NCBI GenBank assembly: GCA_021203585.1
Contig: JAJQAW010000368.1
Span: forward strand, 1-7,280
Reading direction: 5' to 3'
Length of the DNA: 7,280 nucleotides
From: Rikenellaceae bacterium
Lineage (GTDB): Bacteria; Bacteroidota; Bacteroidia; Bacteroidales; Rikenellaceae
Under the pieces are notes generated by a model. It searched no databases. It saw only the letters and a list, made by a program, of their open reading frames with translations, and was not told the origin of the DNA. The position numbers and the translations under genes are program-made. Shown here piece by piece: positions 1 to 5,058 of the stretch (within the stretch, counting starts at the first letter, position 1; each line of letters opens with the position of its first letter).

Positions 1-37
1 TAAGTGTAAAATTTCACATATCCTGAAAACTGTTACA

Positions 38-54
38 AAATAAGCATCTTATTT
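38..54. repeat. AT-rich inverted repeat upstream of lysC
   Basis: Seen directly: AAATAAG, spacer CAT, then CTTATTT, a perfect 7-base inverted repeat. It lies 80 bases before the chosen lysC start. As RNA it would form a weak, mostly A-U hairpin. No T-run follows, so it does not look like a standard intrinsic terminator for an upstream gene. It could be a protein-binding site or chance in AT-rich DNA. Confidence 0.3.
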
Positions 55-101
55 CGAGAGGATCAAATTTTTTAACATCTTTTTTGTGGAAAATCAAACA
101 T

Positions 102-119
102 TTATGTTTTAAAACATAA
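102..119. promoter_or_regulatory. 18-base perfect palindrome before lysC, possible operator
   Basis: Seen directly: TTATGTTTTAAAACATAA is a perfect 18-base palindrome ending 14 bases before the lysC ATG at 134. A sequence matching the Bacteroidota -7 pattern TAnnTTTG (TAATTTTG, 117-124) overlaps its right end, and TATGTTTT (103-110) is one mismatch from that pattern. Neither has a -33 TTTG at the usual 19-21 base spacing; the nearest TTTG is at 83-86. A dimeric regulator site is an inference; a chance AT-rich palindrome remains possible. Confidence 0.35.
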
Positions 120-133
120 TTTTGGCTAAAAAT

Positions 134-1438
134 ATGATAAAAGTATTGAAATTCGGCGGCACTTCGGTAGGTTCGGCAGCGAATATGCGTAAAGTTGCGG
201 ACATTATCCGAGCCGAAGGTGCAACGGTAACCGTACTCTCGGCCATGTCCGGCACTACGGATGCGCTGGTAAAAATCAGCTGTTCGGTTAAAAACGGCAA
301 ACCGGAGGAGGTTACTCCGGTGTTGGACATGCTGGAGAAAAAATATACGGATTGCATGACCAAACTGCTGACCGACCCGTCGGATTGTATGGAACAGATG
401 GGAGCCGTTTTCGATTTGATCCGTTATCAAGTGCACCAGTACGTACCCGGTGTTTCGGATCGGGTGATCCAGGCTCAGGGCGAATTGTTGACCTCTGCTA
501 TTTTCAACCGCTACCTGACCGAACAGGGCGAGCGGTCTGTGCTCCTTCACGCCCCTGGATTCATGCGGACGCAACCCGATGGGAAAGTAGACATGGACCA
601 TCTGAACCGGGAATTGGCGGCGCAAACCCATGCCTCCAATACTTATTATGTCACCCAGGGCTTTATCTGTACCAATCATAAGGGCGAATTAGATAATTTG
701 GGCCGGGGCGGAAGCGATTACAGTGCCGCCTTGATGGGAGTGGCGGTGCTGGCGGACGAAGTGCAAATTTGGACCGACATCGACGGTATGCACAACAATG
801 ATCCGCGCTATGTGGAAAAAACCTACCCGATCCGGCATATGACTTTCGACGATGCGGCTGAATTGGCCTATTTCGGAGCCAAGATTTTGCATCCGTCCAC
901 CATACAACCCTGTAAAGAACATGGAATTCCGGTTCGGCTGAAAAATACCATGGATCCAACCGCGCCGGGAACCCTCATTACCAACGAAGGCGAACAAGCC
1001 CAGTTTTGCGCCGTAGCAGCGAAGGACAACATTACGGTTATCCGCATTCATTCGCTGCGTATGTTGATGGCATACGGTTTTTTGCGAAAAGTGTTCGAAG
1101 TATTCGAACACCACAAAACTTCGATCGATATGATTACCACTTCCGAAGTCTCGGTTTCGCTGACCATCGATAACGACGAGCATTTGGATGCCATTGTTCG
1201 GGAACTGCAGGCTTTGGGAACGATCGAAATCGAACGCAATAATTCCATCATTTGCATCGTCGGGGACATGGACCATCACAAGGCCGGACTGGTTTGGCGC
1301 ATTACCGGAAGTCTGAATACGATTCCGGTCAAAATGATCTCTTACGGAGCCAACGACCGCAGCTTGGTGATGCTGATCGAAACCGGAAATAAAATTAAAG
1401 CTTTACAGGATATTAACCACGAACTATTCAATCTTTAG
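134..1438 (+). CDS. lysC: Aspartate kinase (aspartokinase), monofunctional LysC type
   Basis: Catalyses ATP-dependent phosphorylation of L-aspartate to aspartyl-4-phosphate, the cytoplasmic first step towards lysine, diaminopimelate, threonine and methionine. The protein is 434 residues from the ATG at 134. An in-frame TTG at 122 would add four residues, but only the ATG start gives the family-typical beginning MIKVLKFGGTSVGS. The kinase domain shows KFGGTS (6-11), GELLTS (116-121), GRGGSDYSAA (190-199) and WTDIDG (213-218). A C-terminal ACT regulatory region runs from about 297 to 434; its HSLRMLMAYGFL and IDMITTSEVSVSL stretches resemble the lysine-binding part of E. coli LysC, so feedback inhibition by lysine is likely (inference). 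There is no homoserine dehydrogenase domain, so this is not a ThrA-type fusion. lysA follows after 3 bases, implying co-transcription. No defects are seen. Confidence 0.96.
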   Translation: MIKVLKFGGTSVGSAANMRKVADIIRAEGATVTVLSAMSGTTDALVKISCSVKNGKPEEVTPVLDMLEKKYTDCMTKLLTDPSDCMEQMGAVFDLIRYQVHQYVPGVSDRVIQAQGELLTSAIFNRYLTEQGERSVLLHAPGFMRTQPDGKVDMDHLNRELAAQTHASNTYYVTQGFICTNHKGELDNLGRGGSDYSAALMGVAVLADEVQIWTDIDGMHNNDPRYVEKTYPIRHMTFDDAAELAYFGAKILHPSTIQPCKEHGIPVRLKNTMDPTAPGTLITNEGEQAQFCAVAAKDNITVIRIHSLRMLMAYGFLRKVFEVFEHHKTSIDMITTSEVSVSLTIDNDEHLDAIVRELQALGTIEIERNNSIICIVGDMDHHKAGLVWRITGSLNTIPVKMISYGANDRSLVMLIETGNKIKALQDINHELFNL

Positions 1439-1441
1439 CAG

Positions 1442-2608
1442 ATGATCGGCAGTAAAAAATACATGGATCGGTTACGGGAAATTCCCACTCCCTTTTATTT
1501 CTACGATATGGATTTACTTCGGGATACCCTGGAGGCGGTAACTTCGGAGGCCGGTAAATACGGGTATAAAATCCATTATGCCATGAAGGCCAATTTCAAC
1601 GACCGCATTCTGGCAACGATGAAAAAATATAGACTGGGAATGGATTGTGTAAGCGGTGGCGAGGTTCGCCGGGCGATCGAATGCGGGATTGCTCCCTCGG
1701 CTATTGTTTTCGCGGGCGTAGCCAAAACGGACGAGGAGATTCGATACGGATTAGAGCAGGGTATTTTCTCCTTCAATTGCGAGTCCCGGGAAGAACTGGA
1801 AGTGATCGATTCCCTGGCCGGAGCGATGGGAAAAACCGCCGATATCGCTTTGCGGATCAATCCGGATGTGGAACCGATGACCCACAAACACATATCGACC
1901 GGTAAGGCCGACAACAAATTCGGAATTTCCTACCAGGAAGTGGACCAGGTAATCGAAGAATTGACGGAGTTGAAGAACCTGAATATTGTCGGACTTCATT
2001 TTCATATCGGTTCACAGATTACAGAAATGAAGCCCTTCGAATACCTCAGTTTACGGGTCAATACCATCCAGGATTGGTTTGAACAAAAAGGCTTCCACTT
2101 GAAGCACATCAATGTGGGAGGTGGTTTCGGTATCGATTATACGGATCCGAACGCTCATCCTATTCCTGATTTCGCCTCCTATTTCGCGGTATTTAACCGG
2201 AACCTTCGGCTGCGGGAAGGTCAGACCGTACATTTCGAACTCGGTCGTTCCATCGTGGGCCAATGCGGAGAATTACTGACTACTGTCTTGTACAACAAAG
2301 TGACCGCGAGCGGAATCCGAATGGCTCTGGTGGATGCGGGTTTTACGGAACTGATGCGCCCGGCTCTCTACGGTGCATCCCACCGGATCGAAAATTTATC
2401 TGCTTCCGGGGAATCGCTCCAAGTGTACACCGTCGCAGGTCCGATCTGCGAATCGACGGATGTATTTGCGCGGGATTTACCCTTGCCGATCACCCGGCGA
2501 GGCGATCTGTTGCGGTTGATGTCCGCCGGAGCTTACGGCCGGGCTATGTCTTCCAATTACAACCTCCGGGAATTTCCGCGAGAGATTTTCAGTGATGATC
2601 TGAACTAA
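1442..2608 (+). CDS. lysA: Diaminopimelate decarboxylase
   Basis: A PLP-dependent fold-type III decarboxylase that converts meso-2,6-diaminopimelate to L-lysine, the last step of the pathway, in the cytoplasm. The 388-residue length fits the family. The N-terminal TIM-barrel domain carries the PLP lysine in HYAMKAN (K49), then HFHIGSQ (186-192) and the phosphate-binding glycine loop NVGGGFG (224-230). The C-terminal part has CESTD (336-340), whose cysteine is the active-site residue reached across the dimer, and GAYG (363-366). The usual EPGR motif reads ELGR here (266-269), which may be a lineage variant. The ATG at 1442 is 3 bases after the lysC stop; ATG 1463 is a second in-frame option, but close coupling favours 1442. 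The main alternative, a related ornithine/arginine or carboxynorspermidine decarboxylase, is less likely given the motifs and the lysC neighbour. Confidence 0.94.
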   Translation: MIGSKKYMDRLREIPTPFYFYDMDLLRDTLEAVTSEAGKYGYKIHYAMKANFNDRILATMKKYRLGMDCVSGGEVRRAIECGIAPSAIVFAGVAKTDEEIRYGLEQGIFSFNCESREELEVIDSLAGAMGKTADIALRINPDVEPMTHKHISTGKADNKFGISYQEVDQVIEELTELKNLNIVGLHFHIGSQITEMKPFEYLSLRVNTIQDWFEQKGFHLKHINVGGGFGIDYTDPNAHPIPDFASYFAVFNRNLRLREGQTVHFELGRSIVGQCGELLTTVLYNKVTASGIRMALVDAGFTELMRPALYGASHRIENLSASGESLQVYTVAGPICESTDVFARDLPLPITRRGDLLRLMSAGAYGRAMSSNYNLREFPREIFSDDLN

Positions 2609-2653
2609 GAAACTGCTCGTCCCCTTCATCACCGCTCTCTTTCTACTCATGCC

Positions 2654-2713
2654 GCTACGGCCGGAAATCCTCTTCCCTCTATTTCTGAAGCTTCCCGGCC
2701 GCAGCGATTTTTT
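2654..2713 (+). terminator. Terminator-like hairpin after lysA
   Basis: Seen directly: the left arm GCTACGGCCGGAA (2654-2666) pairs with TTCCCGGCCGCAGC (2692-2705), with one mismatch and one bulged C. The 25-base loop is followed within three bases by six T (2708-2713). It starts 45 bases after the lysA stop, the right place to end the lysCA transcript. The loop is longer than usual, and the convergent small gene lies beyond it. The rest of 2609-2793 shows no intact gene. Confidence 0.5.
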
Positions 2714-2793
2714 GCTTCGGAATTTCGAACCTTTTTTCGGATGGCGTTCCGGTGTTATTCCACGACCTGCACTACGGGTATGTTGTGGTTTGG

Positions 2794-3027
2794 TTACCAG
2801 GTATCGGTTATTTTTTTCCGGGCGATGTCGTGTAATTCCTTGGCCTCCTCTTCTTTCTTCCGGGCTCTTTTTTCCGCCCGCAGGGCACTGTCTACCCGCG
2901 TACGGTCCTGCAGTTCCGAGTTGGTATTCACGACCCAATCTTTCACCTGATTGGCCATTTCCTTGGTATTGGATTTGATGTCCTCCAACGTTTCGTTGAA
3001 ATTCTCTTTAATTCTTTGATTGTCCAT
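2794..3027 (-). CDS. Small charged helical protein, function unknown
   Basis: A 77-residue reading frame on the minus strand, convergent with lysA. I do not recognise a family. It has no signal peptide and no clear membrane segment. The composition is strongly charged and probably helical throughout: residues 1-40 (MDNQRIKENFNETLEDIKSN onward) mix acidic and basic residues, and about 45-71 form a K/R/E-rich stretch (RAEKRARKKEEEAKELHDIA) suited to a coiled coil. The ATG at 3025-3027 follows an A-rich stretch without a Shine-Dalgarno, as expected for this phylum. The protein-like composition, the absence of long competing frames that make sense, and a start placed in a divergent intergenic region support a real gene. 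It could be a cytoplasmic stress or accessory protein, but that is a guess. Confidence 0.62.
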   Translation of the reverse strand: MDNQRIKENFNETLEDIKSNTKEMANQVKDWVVNTNSELQDRTRVDSALRAEKRARKKEEEAKELHDIARKKITDTW

Positions 3028-3115
3028 CGTTTAGTTTATTGTTTGTACGTAAATGAAACGATGAAAACTTCCACAACATGTGTGCCAAGGTCCGGCAAGC
3101 CTATATTTTTATTGG

Positions 3116-3129
3116 TTTTTTTGGGGGGG
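3116..3129. repeat. T7-G7 homopolymer junction
   Basis: Seen directly: seven T (3116-3122) followed at once by seven G (3123-3129). It lies in the divergent spacer between the small minus-strand gene and the thioredoxin gene. Such tracts are prone to slippage in cells and to sequencing error. It is not inside a supported coding region. Confidence 0.6.
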
Positions 3130-3147
3130 CAGGTAATCCTATTTTCG

Positions 3148-3161
3148 GATTGGCGGATATA
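3148..3161 (+). repeat. 14-base repeat GATTGGCGGATATA, copy 1
   Basis: An exact copy of the 14 bases found at 5027-5040. Both copies read on the plus strand, both are intergenic, and both are preceded by a T-rich stretch ending in CG or ACG. This copy is 91 bases upstream of the thioredoxin-gene ATG at 3253; the other is 18 bases upstream of fecR. A shared promoter or operator is possible (inference), but one 14-base match in 7 kb can arise by chance. Confidence 0.4.
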
Positions 3162-3182
3162 AAAGAAGAACTGTTTTCTGCT

Positions 3183-3203
3183 GGCGGCGCATAATGCCCC
3201 GCC
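3183..3203. promoter_or_regulatory. GC-rich near-palindrome before the thioredoxin gene
   Basis: Seen directly: left arm GGCGGCGCAT (3183-3192), central A, right arm ATGCCCCGCC (3194-3203). The arms are complementary except for one C/C mismatch. It stands out in an otherwise AT-rich spacer, 49 bases before the ATG. It could be an operator or a leader-RNA hairpin. No T-run follows, so it is not an intrinsic terminator. Confidence 0.4.
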
Positions 3204-3252
3204 CACATACAGGCAGAAACCGAAATAATTTACTGATCAATTTTTCTTAAAC

Positions 3253-3693
3253 ATGCAACCCATGAAAAAACTTTTCTTGTCGATCACCGTGGCCGCACTG
3301 GCGTTCCCATCGCTGGGCCAGGGCATTCTGTTCGAAGAACTGACCCTCCCGCAGGCTATAGAAAAAGCCCAGGCTGAAAATAAATTGATTTTTGTCGATG
3401 TCTATACCGACTGGTGCGGACCGTGCAAAATGATGGACGCCCAGGTATTTCCCTTACAGGAAGTGGGCGATTATTTCAATCCCCGTTTTATCAACCTCAA
3501 AATGAATGCTGAAGTAGGGGAAGAAGGTCCCCGTTTTGCCAATCTACATGGAGTGTGGGCTTTCCCGACTTTTGTCATTCTGGAATCGGACGGGCGCTTG
3601 CGCCATATGTTTGCCGGCGGGGTGTTGGATTTGGGATTTATCGATAAGGTAGCCGTAGCCTTCGACGAAGAAAAAGCGCTGGGCCCGTTGTAA
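3253..3693 (+). CDS. Thioredoxin-domain N-terminal part of the interrupted gene
   Basis: This is the piece that would be translated if the TAA at 3691-3693 is real (146 residues). Residues 4-23 form an export signal (MKKLFLSITVAALAFPSLGQ), so ATG 3262 is the likelier start than ATG 3253, which adds MQP before the basic segment. The thioredoxin fold follows, with the redox motif WCGPCK (54-59) and the cis-proline in AFPTF (103-107). Both active-site cysteines are intact, so this half alone could still be an active periplasmic thiol-disulfide protein. The domain resembles Bacteroidota thioredoxin-family (DsbD-gamma/TlpA-like) proteins; the substrate is unknown. No operon partner is evident: the neighbours on both sides are on the minus strand. 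Confidence 0.85.
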   Translation: MQPMKKLFLSITVAALAFPSLGQGILFEELTLPQAIEKAQAENKLIFVDVYTDWCGPCKMMDAQVFPLQEVGDYFNPRFINLKMNAEVGEEGPRFANLHGVWAFPTFVILESDGRLRHMFAGGVLDLGFIDKVAVAFDEEKALGPL

Positions 3694-4311
3694 CGACGCT
3701 ATGAAGCCGGGGAACGGGACCATAAGCGCGTGGCCAATTACCTGAAGGCGATGCTCGATGCCCATACCGGGGATATCGGCAAGCAGGTCGATGAATTTTA
3801 CGATTCTATGAACGATACCGAAAAAATTTGCGCCGAATGTCTGTTTATTTTCGATCATTATGCGCCGGTAGGTTCGGAGCGGGAAGCCTTCCTGATCGAG
3901 TATTTGGATCAATTCCGCCGGACAGCCGGACGGGAAGAAACGGATAAGGTGCTGAAAACCAAATATGAGAATTATTTCGGAATGATGGTCAAAGCACCGG
4001 CCACGGATGTAACCCCGCAGGAAATCGAAACCATCGGCCGGAAAATAGCCGCCCTAGAGCTGGTCGGCGCGCAGATCGTTCCGATTTTTCAGGCAGGGGC
4101 GCTGTACAAATCGACCGGAACCGGCAAACAGGAGCTGTTGGAATTGATCCGGACACAGGCTCCTCATATGAGTGAAAACGACAGGAATATGATGCTGTAC
4201 ATCGTTATACCCGGCTTGCAGGATCAGCTGGAGGAAAAAGAGAAGGAGGAGTTACTGGCTCTGACCACCAACGAATCGATTAAAGGACACATCATCCATT
4301 CGCTTCGGTAA
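3694..4311 (+). CDS. C-terminal helical part of the interrupted thioredoxin-family protein
   Basis: An open frame continuing directly from the TAA at 3691-3693. If translated separately, it could start at GTG 3730 (193 residues) or ATG 3751, but neither has an evident ribosome-binding site, so it is more likely the orphaned C-terminal domain of the upstream gene. It has no signal peptide or membrane segment, so a separate product would stay in the cytoplasm, unlike the secreted parent. The sequence is mainly helical and charged (for example EEKEKEELLALTTNESIKGH near the end). It has no catalytic motif that I recognise; in related proteins this region follows the thioredoxin domain and may bind partners (inference). 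Confidence 0.6.
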   Translation, partial: RRYEAGERDHKRVANYLKAMLDAHTGDIGKQVDEFYDSMNDTEKICAECLFIFDHYAPVGSEREAFLIEYLDQFRRTAGREETDKVLKTKYENYFGMMVKAPATDVTPQEIETIGRKIAALELVGAQIVPIFQAGALYKSTGTGKQELLELIRTQAPHMSENDRNMMLYIVIPGLQDQLEEKEKEELLALTTNESIKGHIIHSLR

Positions 4312-4370
4312 AAATCCCGGTCCGAGCCGTGAAGCGTTCCGTGGAGTCAAACCGCGTGCCAGAGCTTTAT

Positions 4371-4409
4371 TCCCGGCCATCGCGCGTGGGTGCGGGACGC
4401 TTATTTTTT
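4371..4409 (+). terminator. Terminator-like hairpin after the thioredoxin-family gene
   Basis: Seen directly: TCCCG (4371-4375) pairs with CGGGA (4393-4397), with an inner CCA/TGG stem (4377-4379 with 4387-4389) across a small internal loop. TTATTTTTT follows, including six T at 4404-4409. It starts 60 bases after the stop at 4311. The next gene is on the opposite strand and ends at 4428, so a terminator is expected here. Confidence 0.45.
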
Positions 4410-4412
4410 CTT

Positions 4413-4426
4413 ACCGCAAGGGCGGT
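4413..4426. repeat. Small hairpin between convergent gene ends
   Basis: Seen directly: ACCGC, spacer AAGG, GCGGT, a perfect 5-base inverted repeat immediately downstream of the minus-strand sigma-factor stop (4428-4430). On the minus strand it is followed by A-rich sequence rather than a T-run, so it is a weak terminator candidate for that gene. It may instead be a 3'-end stabilising hairpin. Confidence 0.3.
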
Positions 4427-4427
4427 G

Positions 4428-4967
4428 TTACATGAAAATAAGAAGAATGCGGGTATGGATATCTTTTAGTTCTTCCCGCAGGGTGACATAGGCTTTCTTT
4501 TTATGGATTTTGACGGTATTGACGGAAATCCCGAGTTTCTCGGCGATTTCTTCCACGCTCATTCCGGCCATCGCGTGGACGATTACTTCCCGGCGTTTGG
4601 CAGGCAACCGGGAAATGGCCCGAGAAACCTCCCGCTGAAATTCGATCTCCACGATCCGGATAAACAAATCCTCGCTTTCCAAACCCCGGGCCAGGGCCAA
4701 TTCGTCGGACGGTTTAAGCCGTGAAATGTATTTGAGTGTATTGTTGCGGAGCGATTTATAGAAGTAGGATTTGAAGTGTTGTTCGCTGAGGAATTTCGTT
4801 CGTTTGGTCCAGATCTGATAAAATACCTCCTGTACAATGTCTTCCGCCGTATCGCCTGCCGGTAGAAACGACTGTACAAAACGTTGTCCTGCATCCCAGA
4901 AAGTATGAAACAATTCTTGAAATGCCTGCTCGTCCCCTGCCCTCAACCGGCCTATAATTTCTTCCAT
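4428..4967 (-). CDS. ECF RNA polymerase sigma factor, FecI-like
   Basis: A 179-residue sigma-70 family ECF factor that would direct RNA polymerase to the promoters of a TonB-dependent receptor locus. Region sigma-2 covers about 13-80, with the conserved AEDIVQEVFYQIW (41-53). Region sigma-4 covers about 112-165, with the helix-turn-helix MSVEEIAEKLGISVNTVKIH (136-155). I chose the ATG at 4965-4967: it gives MEEIIGRLRAGDEQAFQELF, a usual ECF beginning. The longer frame starting at 5060 adds 31 residues unlike the family and would overlap the fecR start. The gene is transcribed divergently from fecR (91-base spacer), whereas such pairs are often co-directional. Its activity is probably controlled by the neighbouring FecR. 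The target receptor is most simply the susC-type gene at 6326 (inference). Confidence 0.92.
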   Translation of the reverse strand: MEEIIGRLRAGDEQAFQELFHTFWDAGQRFVQSFLPAGDTAEDIVQEVFYQIWTKRTKFLSEQHFKSYFYKSLRNNTLKYISRLKPSDELALARGLESEDLFIRIVEIEFQREVSRAISRLPAKRREVIVHAMAGMSVEEIAEKLGISVNTVKIHKKKAYVTLREELKDIHTRILLIFM

Positions 4968-4986
4968 CGATTTGCGGCTTACGAAG

Positions 4987-4994
4987 CAAAAATA
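4987..4994 (-). promoter_or_regulatory. Possible -7 promoter box of the sigma-factor gene
   Basis: On the minus strand these bases read TATTTTTG, an exact match to the Bacteroidota primary-sigma -7 pattern TAnnTTTG. It ends 19 bases before the sigma-factor ATG at 4967, giving a short leader. The only upstream TTTG (5006-5009) is 11 bases away, too close for the usual -33 box, so support is partial. Confidence 0.35.
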
Positions 4995-4996
4995 AA

Positions 4997-5013
4997 ATTT
5001 TTTGCCAAAAAAT
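4997..5013. promoter_or_regulatory. 17-base perfect inverted repeat in the sigma/FecR spacer
   Basis: Seen directly: ATTTTTTG, central C, CAAAAAAT. It is perfectly symmetric and sits between the divergent sigma-factor and fecR starts. It lies just upstream of the possible sigma-gene -7 box and 45 bases before the fecR ATG, where a dimeric regulator could affect both genes. No regulator is identified. Confidence 0.35.
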
Positions 5014-5021
5014 AACCCGTT

Positions 5022-5029
5022 TTTACGAT
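5022..5029 (+). promoter_or_regulatory. TTTACGAT element before fecR
   Basis: The octamer TTTACGAT ends 29 bases before the fecR ATG. The same octamer ends 25 bases before the receptor ATG (6293-6300). It could be part of an ECF sigma promoter shared by the two genes. An 8-base match alone is weak, so this rests on the matched positions. Confidence 0.25.
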
Positions 5030-5040
5030 TGGCGGATATA
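5027..5040 (+). repeat. 14-base repeat GATTGGCGGATATA, copy 2
   Basis: Identical to 3148-3161. This copy overlaps the end of the TTTACGAT element and lies 18 bases upstream of the fecR ATG, in the expected core-promoter or leader zone. Confidence 0.4.
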
Positions 5041-5058
5041 TAATTTAAAACCAGACCC

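Larger units (their letters stand above)
3253..4311 (+). pseudogene. Secreted thioredoxin-family gene interrupted by in-frame TAA
   Basis: Two plus-strand reading frames, 3253-3693 and the one ending at 4311, share the same frame and are separated only by a TAA at 3691-3693. Past the stop, the translation continues without a break as RRYEAGERDHKRVANYLKAM, a helical linker of the kind seen in longer Bacteroidota thioredoxin-family proteins. The restored product would be about 350 residues: signal peptide, thioredoxin domain, then a helical C-terminal domain of about 200 residues. CAA or AAA to TAA would each need a single substitution. TAA is used as a normal stop elsewhere here (lysA at 2606-2608), so stop-codon reassignment is unlikely. 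Either the gene is recently broken or the base is a sequencing error; the remainder shows no decay, which fits both. Confidence 0.75.

Noticed and set aside
117..124. TAATTTTG as the lysC -7 promoter box
   Set aside because: It matches the TAnnTTTG pattern, but no -33 TTTG occurs at suitable spacing and the transcript would begin only a few bases before the ATG.
14..679. 221-residue open frame on the minus strand opposite lysC
   Set aside because: It lies almost wholly antisense to a clear aspartate kinase, its residue composition does not look like a natural protein, and its far end falls in the AT-rich lysC leader.
2477..2938. 153-residue minus-strand open frame across the lysA end and the small gene
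   Set aside because: It is low-quality R/G/K-rich sequence overlapping lysA antisense and sharing bases with the better-supported 77-residue frame on the same strand.
2649..2978. 109-residue plus-strand open frame downstream of lysA
   Set aside because: It is antisense to the small gene, rich in P/W/C/R without domain features, and passes through a terminator-like hairpin. Only its upstream signal-like extension was kept, as a low-interest finding.
3061..3162. 33-residue frame with a hydrophobic centre in the divergent spacer
   Set aside because: It passes through the T7G7 tract, ends inside the repeated 14-base motif, and has nothing beyond an ATG to support translation.
3691..3693. Stop-codon reassignment or selenocysteine-like recoding at the internal TAA
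   Set aside because: TAA ends lysA and other genes here, and UAA is not a known selenocysteine codon. A point mutation or base error is simpler.
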